DNA of 64,000 nucleotides from Acanthornis magna (taxonomy: Eukaryota; Chordata; Aves; Passeriformes; Acanthizidae), in NCBI GenBank assembly GCA_036785705.1, contig JAWUZG010000354.1, forward strand, positions 248,001-312,000, written 5' to 3'. The notes below the pieces were generated by a model. That model saw only the letters and a program-made list of their open reading frames with translations, was not told the origin of the DNA and searched no databases. Below are positions 1-12,589 of this stretch, one piece after another. The translations under genes and the position numbers were made by a program. The stretch's first letter is position 1, and each line of letters starts with the position of its first letter.

Positions 1-1208
1 AAAGGATAAATGCAACAGTACAAAGATAGTACCTGCTTGAACATGGGTGCATCTCTCAGACCTTAACATTTAAAGGCAGACTATTGCTGAAATAGTTGCT
101 GCCCCTAAGACTGAGAGGAACTGCATATCAGAGAGCCCCAGAGCCCTCAGTCATGTGATCAGTTTCTTCCAACTAAATTAAAATTCTCCAGGACACATAG
201 CTCAGGATAAGTTGTGAAGAAACCTACTCCCTCTCCTCACAACTTTTATTTTTGAGGCCATGCTGAGTGCTATAGACAAATATAATTGATTTAAAACAGC
301 AGAAACACCTTCCTAGTCTCTACGCTAGACTTTGCAGAAACAGCTTTTACTTTTATTCCCTTAAAGTAGAAGCTAACAACATATGGGCATTTTGTAATAT
401 AGGGAATAATGCAACAGACTTAAAAATGGACTGACTGCATAGAACCCACACAAATTACAGCTGCTATCAGAAAGCAAGTACGCTGTGTAGGCATAGAAAA
501 TTTTTCATCTCATAATATCTTTATCATAATGAATATAATATTCCTTTGTTTCTGCTATAAAATGGTCTCATTAAAATCCAGACCAACTATTTAGGAGAAC
601 AAGTCCATCTTTCCCATGACTCCTGGCATTTCAGTTCCTGATTTGCTGCTTTAAATATCTTTGTTTTAAAGTTTTATTAATTTCAGAGAATCACTGTATA
701 TCTTACCAAATCACTGACTTCTGTGACATATATTTACACCTGAACGATGAATCAAGACTTCTCCTCTTCAAGAAGAGAGGGCTTAGCTATATCATTGGTT
801 TATTGTAACAGGTTATTATTCTAATGCTTTTAATGCTCTGAGAGTCTTAATAATAGATGCAATTCCCAGCAGAGCTTTGCTTTTTTCTTCTACCGTCATT
901 TAAGAATCCTATATAGAAACATAATTTATTTTTCTCACACAGAAATAAACAGGCTGATCCTGATACATGGAAAAATCATGTATAATTATTGCTGTGATTA
1001 AGGAGTCAATATGTCATGGCTACCTTTTAAGAAATGTATTGTCTCTTCAGTGAAATAAAAACCATGATCATTCTAAACACCCTAAAGAAACTGCGGGGGG
1101 AGGAGTTGAGCCTGTTTTGAAAGTGCAGAAGTCATCTATATACTGACACATACATTAATGAATGCAAACCCAAATATTTTCAGACTTCAGAGAAATCTTC
1201 TTCATTTC

Positions 1209-1290
1209 TTTCATGCAAAGTTAAGATAGAAAAAGATGATCTTTTTCATGCAAAGTTAGGACAGAAAAATCTGAATCTTGTGCAAAGTTT
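1209..1290. repeat. 35-bp tandem duplication
   Basis: Two adjacent copies of a 35-bp unit beginning tttcatgcaaagtta start at 1,209 and 1,244. A third, partial copy of the gcaaagttt core follows near 1,281. The copies differ by a few substitutions (aagatagaaa versus aggacagaaa), so the duplication is not brand new. It has no coding role that I can see. Confidence 0.75.
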
Positions 1291-3034
1291 GATATTGAAT
1301 GTGTTTAACTTCACATAAATGCAGCACTTGGTTTTAAGTGTGCAGTTTCACAGCTCAGCAAGATTTCTTTGCTCTTAGTGACAGCGGAAAACAATGGATG
1401 TCACACTATACCAAAACTTTCAGGTTTAAGACAATGCTCTGCCAACTTCCAAACTACATTAGAACAATCCACAGAGACATTTGAAGAAGGAAATATGGAA
1501 AACCAGAATGAAACCGGGCAAATAGCACACAGAACCAAAAATCATGCCAAAGCATTCAAATAATGAACTTCTAGTATCTCCTCTGTATTGGAGAGGTAGA
1601 CTGGATTGAATGTTCATCCCTATATTATATTTCACAATCATGAACTTGGGTAGGGGCCATGCAAAAAATTTAAAAAGTTTCAGTAAAACTTTATAAAATG
1701 CCTTTTAAGACTTTCTATAAACTCTCCCAGGACAAACCCAGATGCCTTTCACCTGCTGCCCCAGTGTAAAAAACTCAGTGGAAGGCATGCAAACCTCACC
1801 AGAAAGTCTGGGCACTTGGTCACAGTGTTATTCTAAGATAGAAGGAAATTTGAAAGCTACTTGTCTCCACTTTTTCCTCCAATCCTAAAATGTCAGCAGG
1901 ATTTATGAAGGAAACATTACTTAATAAAGGAAGACTTGCTTCTTTTCAAACTTTTATGGAAATGACATTGCAAAACATATTTAGCATCCAACCATGAACA
2001 ATGAGTTCAACGTCAAATAACCATAGTGCGTGGCACAATTTACACTTACAAAGCCTTCAAGTTCTTCCAGAACAGCAGCAGTGCAGGGAAGATTCTCATC
2101 TGTAATTTCAGAAATTAATCCAATGCATCAAGCCTACACCACTCACTCCCTTGAAAGATGCTCTTAACAAACTGAATTGCTTGCTTTTATTGTGACCTGA
2201 CAGAAATTGAAGCATTCTGTTTAGATTTCCCCAAAATAAATCCAAATATTTCAGCAAAAGCAGGTGGGTTCCCACGTGATAACTTGATTTTAATGGAATT
2301 TCCTTTTCCTTTGTAGATATACTGGGAGAAGGCTGCAAATAAAATACAAATTTCACAATCACTGGAAGTGTAAAAGCTGACTGGATAATTCACTCAGTTA
2401 TTAAGAAACAATATTGATGAATGGGAACCCAAGTCTAAAAATTAACAATGCATGTAAGAAAACAACAAAAATGCTGCTCTTTTCAGTAATGCAAATATGA
2501 AGCAATGAATGCATACAACTAAAAGGAACAGAAACTGCTCCCTCAGCAAGACGCGTTGCATATGAGAGGGAGGGCTCAGGTTAAGCTTGGTTCCAGAATT
2601 CTGCTCTGTCTTGGGCTTACATAAGGGACAAAAGTAAGATATCAACAAGCAACGCCATTTCTCCTAACTCAGCCACAATAAACAGAGAAAGGGGGTGGCA
2701 GCCCTGACTGTGATCTTGCCAAGTCATATCCAAAGGACTCTAGGAGAAGTTGAGTGTTTGCCTGATCGTCCCAATAATTTAAAATTAAAAAAAAAAATAA
2801 ATTGTAAAGCTCATATGCTAGCACCTTGGGCATCTTCTGGCATATCTTCTTTCTCACTCATGTTTTGTCTGAAGTAAATTCTATTTAATCTTGTCATAAA
2901 AATAACAGGAATTTAAAGCACAATGTTTATTTGCAAGTACTTTTGGTAGCACTAAATTCCAGAGGCTTTTCTCTGGGACATGGCTTTTCCTCGAGGCACC
3001 TGTTGGCAGAGGGGGAAGCAAATGTCAAGCATAC

Positions 3035-3122
3035 CTGCAGGCACTTCATGCAGGATCCTGGCAGGCATTCTGCTACCAATCCAGCCGACTACAGTAGCTC
3101 CCATGACTGGGTACACCTTCCT
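3035..3122 (-). other. Weak exon candidate on the minus strand
   Basis: Read on the minus strand, the 88-bp segment follows ..tatttcag and ends before a good 5' splice site (ctgcag|gtatgc). It is open in one frame and would encode 29 residues containing VYPVMGATVVGWIG and MPARILHEVP. The upstream pyrimidine tract is poor because the sequence before the AG is purine-rich. I do not recognise the peptide. It may be an exon, a pseudogene fragment or chance, and chance is the default. Confidence 0.15.
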
Positions 3123-5769
3123 CTGAAATACTTGCTTGCAATTTTGTTCCCCTGCCAACTTGTTAAAAAAACATCCAAAGCTAATCAAATGTTTTTGTTT
3201 GGTTTTGGCTGCTTCCTTATCAAAACTTTACAAAACTTTAATCTCAGCCTCATGAGCCCTGCAGCTGTAAATTAATTGAATAAAATTTACAAACATTATG
3301 CATTGATAAAGCACTTCCAAGACTTTTCCCTATTCAGTTGACTTAGCTGCTTGGCATGACAGTTTTGCTTGACATGAGTTCAGAGCCTCTGGAAACCTTC
3401 CTAATCCCACTCTCCAGGCCTTGTGCCTATTCATGGAACCATGTCAACCCAACTCCAGAAAATTAATAAATCTCAAATGGTTTTAAGCCCTCAGAATCAT
3501 CCCTTGGTACACATTCCACCTTTATATTGCAAGCATCTTGTTGCACAGAACAACTCTTATTTGAAAGACCTAAGAAGAAACCAGTCTAGTCCCCAAAGTT
3601 ATTAACATTTAATAAAATATCTCACTTAAGATTATTGTGGGTTGAAGCATAATTGCATTTGCTACCATCATTCTGAAGTCATCTGTTTATCTTTCAGTGC
3701 AATATTTCGATATCAGTGTTCAAACTAAATATTTTCAATGGAATCACTGGATGATTCCTTTTATACTAAAGAACAAAAAATCTCTTCTGTCCATATAGCA
3801 ATCCATAAAGACCCTCATCCTCCCCATTTCAGCTAATATTTTTGATTAGACCACAAAGCACAACTATTCTGACACATTATACTGGTACCAAAATAAGATG
3901 ATTTCTTACATTCTCTGCAGGAGTAGAAGTAAAAACTATACATATTTTATGAAATATTGGGCTGCATGGTAAAGGAGTTTTCTTAAATGTTTATCTGTTT
4001 AGTATTTTTAAACCAACTTTTAAATAATAATCTGTTGGAACTACAATAGTCTTTATGCTTAAAATAAAAATGAAAGTCCAAGCAACATCTCTGAGTCATA
4101 CTTATTGGAGCTCACAGGCAAAGCACATGGAAGCAAATATCCAGGCTGTAAAGAAGTTTTTACATAAAGACATGAAATAAAATGGAGGTCTATATTGACC
4201 TATAATACATATGTAAATAGCTCAGTGAAGTTTTGATAGGGATTAATTAATCCAAATAACTTTATATCATCCCAAGATTCCTTTAATTTCTATTTGTGTG
4301 GGCATTTAACTAAAAAAACCATGATGCTAAAATGATTACAAAACCCACAAGTAATACTCTTTTAAGAGTCAAAAAGTTTGTGAAAAGTATTGGGTGCTTA
4401 AGGAAGGGAGGACCAGCTGTTGCCAATACTGATATATCAGAAGAAAGTTTCAAAAAACTTCATGCATGCAACAAAAGAGAGTGATTCAAAACAAAGTCCA
4501 TAACATAAAATACTGGAATCTGTTCAGTCATGTAAGAGATGGAGAGAATACAAAATGTTGTTCATGTTTTGGCAGACTGATCATTTTAACAGAATCAGAT
4601 CATCATTTGCATCAGACCCCTAAATCTACAGATGTGATGATGTCATGAAACTCCAAGAAAAATGTGTAAATATATTTCAGAAGTCAGATCAGAGCTATTG
4701 AATGACACAAAGAAACATGGAAGAACAATGTTTTTTAGCTCATCTTACACATAATTCAGTCAAGCGCTACAACTGGCTAATATTTCGTGGGCAATATTTA
4801 AGCAATAAAAACCAAAGTAAATTGGGGACCAAAAGAAAAAGCATTTTCAAAGGCATAGAATACTTTCAGTGCCCTTTCCCCACATCAGGAAAACAGAATC
4901 TGGGCACATTACTACCATTTTTCCCTTGAAAAGCTCCCACATGAATCAGCTGTGCCCTTAAGACCAAGTATTTGAAATACCTTAGACTAATTTTAGGAAG
5001 GAAAAAAATTCTAATATACTGTTACAATAACGCCCTTGGAGAGAATGACCACATGGGACACACAGTGTCACTGAACAAGGGACACCAGTGCCAGGGAAGA
5101 ATATTGCACCAGTGTTCCTCAGCTGATCCCTGGAAAAATAAAGGAAGCCTCACCAAATAAGGAGAAGAAGAAAAAAAATTGAAAATGGGTGCATTTTCAA
5201 AACTCAGGACTATTTAAGTTGGTTTCATGTACAAACCCAAACTTTTTAGCTGTGCCTTCTAGTTAGAAAAATATTAACCATGTGCCTAGTATTTTATTTA
5301 TACAGTTCTAATCTTTATCTATCATGACACAGTCAAGTAGCTAAATCCAACTTAACCAACACTTACTGCATTAAGGAAGCCAAAATACAAGTTTCTTCCT
5401 CTTCATAGTAATTGGGGAAAATTTTAGGTAATGCCAGAAATTTTTGCCTTTAATATTATTTATTTAATGTTACTGAAATTTCTAGAACTTTGAGGGTATG
5501 AAGGCATTTTATACAAAGACTATCTGTATTTGTAGGCGGGGCACTGATGGAGGTCAGGGTAGTCTAGGTAATGATAAATCCTAAAACCTTGATATGAATT
5601 ATATCTGAAGCACAGTGAGGAACCACAAGCAGTAAGACAGGTTTTTAAAAGCTCATTATTTTGAGCCTATGTTTTCCTTTGAACCAATCCTTCAAAAAGG
5701 GTTCTGCTCTATTGCGTATCCCCTCAGAATCATTTGAAGAGCAATCCTTTTCATTTTCTCATCACCCAG

Positions 5770-5822
5770 GCATCCAATCCTAATTCCTCACACCAGCATT
5801 TCAACTGGTGGCAGTCAAGAAG
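5770..5822 (+). CDS. Possible internal exon of an unidentified gene
   Basis: The 53-bp segment has a strong 3' splice site (ttttcattttctcatcacccag) and a strong 5' splice site (AAG|gtaggc). Two frames are open. The one that fits the downstream candidates starts with one base of a split codon, encodes HPILIPHTSISTGGSQE, and ends with one base of a split codon. That phase joins to the candidate at 9,247 or directly to 25,129. The peptide is not recognised. At 53 bp an open frame by itself means little. The support is the pair of good splice sites plus phase agreement. Confidence 0.3.
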
Positions 5823-6576
5823 GTAGGCAAGTTTATAAAACACCTGAAGTGAAGAGCAGGAACTCTGTTGTCACTTCCATGTGAGTGCTGGGGAAAATAC
5901 TGAGGCAGGCTATGTATTTAATATCTTTTATTTTCATCTCTTTACAAGTCACATGACATACTCAAAATTCCGGCCAAATCAACCTCTTATACCTAATATC
6001 ACGGTCTGTATACCATGTTATATTAGCTAGTTGGCAGGTTCTGTTGCTCATTTATCAAGATGTTTAGGAATTAAGGGATGAATCTCTTTCTGTTTTCCTA
6101 TTAGTGATACCGGTAAGCTCTGAATATGCTGGAAGAAAGGAGCTCCAAACCAGATAAATTATATGGTTGCTTCAGTACACATAAATAGCAGAAAGGACTG
6201 CAAGCCTAAGAATTCATAAAGCCTGTGAGAGATGCAGAAGACCTCTGTTAAGTACAGCTAACAGCTGATATATTAATGATTTAGTTTTTTTTAATGAAGA
6301 CTGGTTTTTAAATATAGTGATGGTCCTATATAATTAACATGAAACTCAGGGCAACACTAAAGCTCACAAAATAGATGGATATGTTAAATAATCAGCAGAT
6401 ATCCCACTTCATCAGAATAAATTAACTTTGAAAGAAATGCGATTAAAAAATTAAATCGTAGAAATTATAAAGTACATGGTTTCGCCCACTGTGAAAACTC
6501 TCAGACCATAATAATTGCATTTTTTCAATACATGTTCTTATCTAAGTCTTCTCAGATGTTTTATCATTACTGTTCA

Positions 6577-6906
6577 TTATTTACAGCATATGACTGCCCC
6601 TTTGTAAAAGAGTAATGATTTGGAGGATTTTGCCATAGGTAACAAGCTTTTCTGGAAGAGAAGATACTCCTCATTTTCTCCTAGTTTCTCTTTATTCACA
6701 ACATCTGCACAAACTGAAATAATATAAAGAGGATGCTGCAAAGAGTTGCCAAACAACACAAGGACAATTCCAATAGCAGCCCAGATGAAATCACTTTGTC
6801 CAGGCAGGTGGTCAGAAACTACTGTTTCAGCTTGTGATATTTCATTCCAACTCAGCAAAGTGCCTTCCTGCACCATTTGCTCTACCTTCACATGGCCCTG
6901 CCTCAA
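6577..6906 (-). other. Unrecognised 109-codon open frame, minus strand
   Basis: This frame is longer than most in its A/T-rich surroundings. The translation has an acidic and polar first half, a hydrophobic stretch near residues 40-55 (FIWAAIGIVLVLFGNSL) that could pass as a membrane segment, and a lysine-rich end. No family is recognised. On the coding strand, a splice-acceptor-like ttatattatttcag lies inside the frame. It may be a decayed retrocopy or a chance frame. No promoter or polyadenylation context was seen. Confidence 0.15.
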
Positions 6907-8898
6907 AGATATGTCCCAGTAGGAACACTAACTCGAAACACAGCAGGCATTTTCCTTTCTCCCTGTTCCAGTTTTGCTGCCTTGTTCTGAGGACAGAACA
7001 TATAACATAGGGCTAAAATGGCACATTTTAAAAATATTTCAGAAGATAATGATGCAGTGGTAAAGCGGAGACCTTGCTCTTCAAGTAGAGTCTTAAATGT
7101 GATAAGCCAAATGAGTTAGAAATATAATCACCCTGTGCTGCTCTGGGGGGAGACTAAGAGCAGAGCTGGTGAGCCAGGAGCATGTGTAGACACAGGGATT
7201 CAGCTAGAAAATGGGCAGTGATGGCTGTATAACTCATGGGTGAGTCTGAAAGCTTTTCAGATGATCAGAAAGTGAGCACTGCAATGATAAGAGTGCAAAA
7301 ATTCATCTAATGATGGATAGGTTTTCTCTGAATTATTCGGAGGTGATGCACCAAAATTGCTATATGTAAGTGGATGCCCTTGGAGGCATTTCCCACATGA
7401 AATAGAGACATAAAGCATTTAACTCACGTAAGTATGAAAGAAGAGGTAAAATTACACTAAAGCTGAAGACCAGATTATAAAAATTTTTTAAGAAGGAAAG
7501 AAATTAAATTAGAATGGCTTAGTTTTTTAGCTGCCTGAAGAGAAGAACAAATAAAAGAGAAAACAGATGAATATACTTAAAGCAGCACTATAAGTGCTGA
7601 GTATCTCCAGTCATGCAAGTCAATCTGTGCTCTGACCTTCAGAGGGTGAGCACCAATTCCCCAGCTTCACCTCTGCACCATTAGAAATTGTGCTGCAGGT
7701 ACCTAATTTGTGTTTAAGTCACCATCTTTTGGCCATCCAAGCATCACAAAGAGATCAGGCCTTCAAAGAGTAAAAAAATAACATTCACTCCAGCTTTTAA
7801 AATCACTTATCAGTGAAATAAAGACACAGACAGTTTCAAATAACTAAACCAGAAACGAGATCTGTCTTTGCAATGACTAGGGAGCAAGGGGACAGATTGC
7901 CTATATCCATCCCAAAGTGTCTTCATCCATTGCACAACAGACTATTTGTGAAGCTAATATCATCAACAGTGTCTTCTATTCAGTTAACAATCAAGTAAGA
8001 AAGGCAACACACTATTAGAAAACTGTAAATACTGCCCGAGGGTTTGCGTATGTAAGGATCAAGGTCTTTTGCAATTCTGCTGATGGATTATCACCCATTT
8101 AGTTATTGAGGTCTGTACAAATTATGGAGAGACATGCAAATGTAATTAGGAAGGCTAGTCTTTTAATGAACTAACAAGAAGTGCTGTAGGTAGTTAGATA
8201 CTTAATCATTGCTACCAGCAACACTAGAAGCTTTCTCATTAAAAAGTTAGTTTGCGAAGACAATTTTTTTCAGGTGATGAAAAATGCATGTAGAAACTTA
8301 ATACAAGTTAAATTATGACTTCTGCTCATTCTAGGCTTTCCCTTTATGCCAGAAAAATAGTAAGCAGTGTTCTGTTTCATTAGTCCCTTGGATGTGAAGG
8401 TAGCATGAAGTCATGGCTTCCCACCTACATACAGGAACAGGGAGAGTAGTGTAGTATAAATTAACACAAAGGGCCAGACAAAATCACACTAGAGTCCATG
8501 GAAGAAGAAAAGCGTACATGTGACAAGACCACTGTCCATCTTCCAAAGTTCAAGCTGTAGTCAAACAGATGGGAATGTTACTTTTCACACAGCCCAGTTA
8601 TGAGACGTAGTATTCACCATGTTAAACCTTGCTAGAGCAACCTTGCCAGAGCAGGTAAAAATAAATTAATTTGGCTGTAGAGGTGCCATCCCAATTCTTT
8701 GGGACTTTATTCACTCAAGGCTGCACACTTATGTGTGGGAGAAAACTTTCTTGAGAGCAAGGGCTTAATGGCAGCAGTGCGATAGAAACTGAACTGCTCC
8801 CATCAGACCACAGCAGCACTTAACAAGAATCCAGGAACCAAGGAGTGTGCTGCGGGCTGTACAATGGCACTTGTTTCATACAACTCTTTGAACAATTA

Positions 8899-8926
8899 TT
8901 TTCTTTTCTTTTCTTTTCTTTTTTTG
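8899..8926. repeat. (TTTTC)n microsatellite
   Basis: Four near-perfect copies of a ttttc pentamer end in a T run. This is a simple sequence repeat, likely to vary in length between individuals. Confidence 0.85.
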
Positions 8927-9246
8927 TAAGACAAAGGTATTGAAATCATCAAATCATTCTGCAATGTTATTGAAGCAAACCCAACCTTGTCTCAGCACAT
9001 TAATGGGTTCAAATAAGCAAAGTTCAGTGATATTTCCAAAACATAATTGACATAACTGTGGAATTCCACTGTTGAAGTAGTAGGAATTAGATAGTAAATG
9101 TTACTATCTCAGGCTATTGATTTGTTACCTGTCCATTGAACTAGGTCATGACTGAATGAAAGGCCACTGTGAACCTGATGATGTTAGGATCTAGCATACA
9201 GCAGAACAAAAGGTTAGGTGAATTTAGACATTTTATCTCCTTCTAG

Positions 9247-9324
9247 AGGAACTTAATCTTCTAACTTCTGAAAATAACCCCAAACCCACACATATTACTG
9301 ATTTAACAACTTACAGAGTTTTCA
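9247..9324 (+). CDS. Possible internal exon of an unidentified gene
   Basis: A strong 3' splice site (attttatctccttctag) precedes a 78-bp segment that is open in only one frame. It encodes ELNLLTSENNPKPTHITD and continues LTTYRVF. It starts with two bases and ends with one base of split codons, so it inserts in frame between the candidates at 5,770 and 25,129. The 5' splice site (TTCA|gtaaaa) lacks G at both -1 and +5, which is a serious weakness. The peptide is not recognised. Confidence 0.22.
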
Positions 9325-10144
9325 GTAAAATCATAGTTGGAACTAAAATTTGATCCTTAGATGAAACAAAAGAGAGAAAAGACAGCTCTTAAAATAGTTA
9401 CTAGAAAAATTCTGAAGTATCCTTTTACTACTAATGTTATGTATACATTGTACCAATTACTTACAGGAGATGACAGGTATTAAAAATACATTTCAAACCT
9501 ACACTGCATTTAACAGAATTTGAAATTCCTAAATTGATACAGCAAGTCATTTTATTTGCTAGTAATCCATAAATTAACCATGGCTTAAAAAAGTCTGCCT
9601 TAAGTAATCACGAGTACTAATATGACATCATTTGCAATAAAAATCCTGCATTATTGTGAACTTACTAACCTACCTAAAACCGAGTGTGCAAATCCTAGCA
9701 TTATGAATGTTATTGGCAAAAGGTCTATTGAATTTAACAGCATCAAGGTTTGAGCCAGCACTTTTCTAGATTCAGAAATGTTTAATATAATAGAAATTCT
9801 GAAACTCTGGAAGGACCCTAAAACCAACTTGAATACAGTAAAAGTCAGTTTTCAATTCAAATTAGACTGTGTTAGGAAAATTCAACAGAGAGAAGAAAAG
9901 AGCATATCTTTGTTTTTTTTTACATAATTAAAACCTCTAAATTGAAAACTGAATTGAAAATGAGAGCAGAAAATAAAGGCAATGATTAAATATTCACTGC
10001 ATGTAAAGAGAAGCCCTTTAAATAAAGCTTTCATAGAGCAGCTGAGCTGATATCCTCTACTAAATTATGTTGCTGTTATTCATAAGTGGTTTTGACAAGA
10101 GTCAAGTAGATGCAATAAAATAAAGTAGCATCATCAAATTTAAA

Positions 10145-10160
10145 AATAATAATAATAAAA
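10145..10160. repeat. (AAT)n microsatellite
   Basis: Four to five copies of aat lie in an A-rich context. This is a simple repeat. Confidence 0.7.
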
Positions 10161-12066
10161 ACCCTTGGTAATTAATACAGCTCCACGTGACATTTAAAAA
10201 AAAAGCCAACAAAAGTGGGGGAAAATCCTAGTACAGCTGTGAAGAAGTTAGAAAATACCATGTACTGAACTTCCCACACTGACACCCAGATCCAGTTACC
10301 GTCCTATATTATCCTTCGGTCATGGCAGCAGCAACCAGCTCACATCTCTGGGAAAGGAAGACAAATGTAATCTGAGCAGGGAGATTCCCAGTTTGAGCCT
10401 GGGACAATGTAATTGCCAACAGAGGACCCAAAGGGTGACTATACCTTGGAAGTTGTGCAACTTGCACCAAAGAAGGGGCAAACCTAAGCCAGAGGACAAG
10501 CTACCTTTCCACCCGGGACCTTTCACACTACAATGAGGACATGGAAGAATTGCCTACGTGCCTGTAAACAAAATGACAGATTTCCAGCTTCTTAGTCAGC
10601 TGTAAGCTTCATGAAGTATTTCCTTGAACTATTTCCATTACTGAGCAGTAACTGATGTCCAGAAACTACATTAGATGCCTCTAATCAACTGATACAATCG
10701 TTATGTCTATTCTACTAATGGTGCCTCAGATCAAATCCTCATAGCACTGCGAAAAGATAAGGAAAGAAATGGGAAGTTGTTGCCAGGAAACACAGGATTA
10801 ATTCAGAGCAGTTTGAACGCACACTAACACAGCAGTATTGGCTGCCTCTCACATAAGGCAAAAGAGGATGTTCAGCCTAAAAATATCCTTTGGAAGAAGA
10901 ATCAGAAGAATTCCCCAAAAATCAAGATTTTAACATATACAGGGAAAAAAAATGGATTCACTCCCCCATACTAATTACAGTAATATACATACACCCCTTG
11001 CTATATTCTATTTATTTTTTTTAAATCACTTTCAAGGGGGAAATAGAAGTACTTTGAATCTTTCTTGATAAAGAAATAAAGAAATACTAGCTCAGAATCA
11101 AGCAGAAAGATCTTTTCCAGTTAGAGAAAGAAGCTGGTGGAGCAACCATTGTCATGAGGATTGCTTTTTATTGTTCATTTCCAGGCAGTGAAATCTGTGG
11201 CTAATGGGGCTGCCCCACAACAGCTGCTAATACTCTAGAGACACTTTTTGATATTCCAGTTTCCAGCACAGTATTGCAGTACTGAGAGAAGTGCAGGTAA
11301 AAGCAGGACACTGCCAGGCAAACACACTTACCTGCACAACCCCTATAAACTATCCAGAGCAGGCACACATTAAGGACATTTACTTCTGAGGTTGATAAAA
11401 CTTGTTTTGCAGTACACCAGAGTCAGTAAAGGAAATTACTACCAACGACATTAGAAATGGACTGCCTTTTGTACTCAGTAATACTTTTTACAGTTTATGT
11501 CATGACCTAAAGCCCTAAAATTTTAACATACCATCAAGTGCCTTTTTAATGGTCTTTATAATCAGTCTTGTGGGACCAGGAAAGATGCAAATTGTAAACG
11601 GCACGTAACATCGGGCACATGCATTCATAAATATGTTTTACCCAATATCGCATTATTTGATTTCTCCAGACTAAAATAAATTAAGAGCAGGATTCCGATT
11701 TGAAAACAATGTACCTGTATAACACCAGGAAGTCTAATAGTTGTCCCTTCATATGCCTTTACCTAGCCAGAGCCAAAAGGAGGATGGGAAGTATGAAGCA
11801 CAGAGGTTATAGAAATATTAAGAAGCACAAAGGTGCTCCTGTAATGCCACAGGTAAGATAGGGCAAGGTTCAGATTGAACAGTAGTATAAATACATGAGG
11901 GAACAAAGTAGCAGGACACATTGTTTCCATGCTTCAAGCCCATTATGCTGCTATCATATCCCCTAGTAACAAGTTCTGAATCTCTAGGTCACTAAACCTC
12001 TCCTCACAGGTCAGACTCACAGTGCCCATGGAGGCAGAGCTGTCCTCTCTCATGCCAAGGGGTTGA

Positions 12067-12351
12067 TCTGGGTCTCAGTACCAACACACCAATGTAGCAG
12101 GTGATGACTTTAGACCTCTTCTTCCATCTGGGTTACCAGCAGGAGGCAAAGCTTGTGTTCCCTGTCCACATACAAGCTTGGCCTTCACAGAGCTGGCAGA
12201 GGCTGCAGCTGCTGCAATTATTTTGCAGCACTGTGACAAAAGCACTGGATGCCATAAGGATCGCTATTGTGGCTGTGACAAGAATCCCTGCAGCTGTGAC
12301 AAAGATCACTGTGGTGTCCTGCTGCATGCATGCTGGCAGAATCCACAGTGA
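12067..12351 (+). other. Cys-rich open frame with a 7-residue repeat
   Basis: The frame is open from after a TGA at 12,064-12,066 to a TGA at 12,349-12,351 (94 codons) and has no ATG near its start. Its second half is cysteine-rich. Residues encoded at 12,231-12,314 read as four units of seven: CDKSTGC, HKDRYCG, CDKNPCS, CDKDHCG. The units come from 21-bp DNA repeats in register. Other frames are open across the same stretch, including 159 codons at 12,101-12,580, so openness alone is weak evidence. No promoter or splice context is firm. It may be an exon fragment, part of a decayed element next to the CR1 that follows, or a chance product of the DNA repeat. Confidence 0.25.
12231..12314. repeat. 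Four in-register 21-bp tandem units
   Basis: Units start at 12,231, 12,252, 12,273 and 12,294. Units 1, 3 and 4 begin ctgtgacaa. Unit 2 is more diverged but shares the ggatc…tgtgg end with unit 4. The 21-bp period equals seven codons and keeps one frame open. Confidence 0.6.
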
Positions 12352-12589
12352 AGCTCAGCGACACTTGTTCTGTAATCCCTACGACACAGACATTTATCCA
12401 GAAGGAGTTTTCCTAGCAAATCTAGAAGGCTCAGAGGATCAGGAATTTCCCTCTGAGGTCCAGCAGCTAACATCTCTAAGTTGGGTTACAACCCCACCAT
12501 GCTGTGACTGCCAAAGTAAAAATATTAATGAGGTCAAAGTTATTCTGATGGAAGAAGGGCAGCAAGATTTTTTTCCATGAGGTCAAGAT

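Larger units (their letters stand above)
1..5769. other. Non-coding A/T-rich sequence, no gene recognised
   Basis: No protein family is recognisable here and open frames are short. The stretch holds a 35-bp tandem duplication near 1.2 kb and a short direct repeat of caaaacttta at 3,222-3,241. It also holds several splice-site-like short segments that I could not tell from chance: 1,375-1,419, 2,204-2,263, 2,317-2,367 and 3,921-3,968 on the + strand. The overall look is intron or intergenic DNA. Confidence 0.6.
5823..12000. other. Intron-like sequence without recognisable genes
   Basis: A/T-rich, with no protein family recognised. It contains a TTTTC microsatellite at 8.9 kb, an AAT run at 10.14 kb, one minus-strand open frame of 109 codons (6,577-6,906) and one weak exon candidate (9,247-9,324). 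No CR1 tail or other repeat family is evident. Confidence 0.6.

Noticed and set aside
2204..2367. Two adjacent exon-like segments (2,204-2,263 and 2,317-2,367)
   Set aside because: The implied intron of 53 bp is too short for a vertebrate intron, and the phases conflict, so at most one could be real and probably neither is.
7941..7994. 54-bp splice-bounded segment with good donor (CAA|gtaaga)
   Set aside because: The phase needed to join the + strand chain contains an in-frame TGA, and the acceptor tract is interrupted by purines.
11267..11296. 30-bp microexon candidate with good splice sites and compatible phase
   Set aside because: Segments this short that fit the phase turned up repeatedly (for example 16,221-16,253 and about 15,771-15,800), so the match is at chance level.
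12101..12580. 159-codon + strand frame beginning with ATG
   Set aside because: Its translation shows no family resemblance. The alternative frame with the Cys repeat is the more structured reading of the same DNA.
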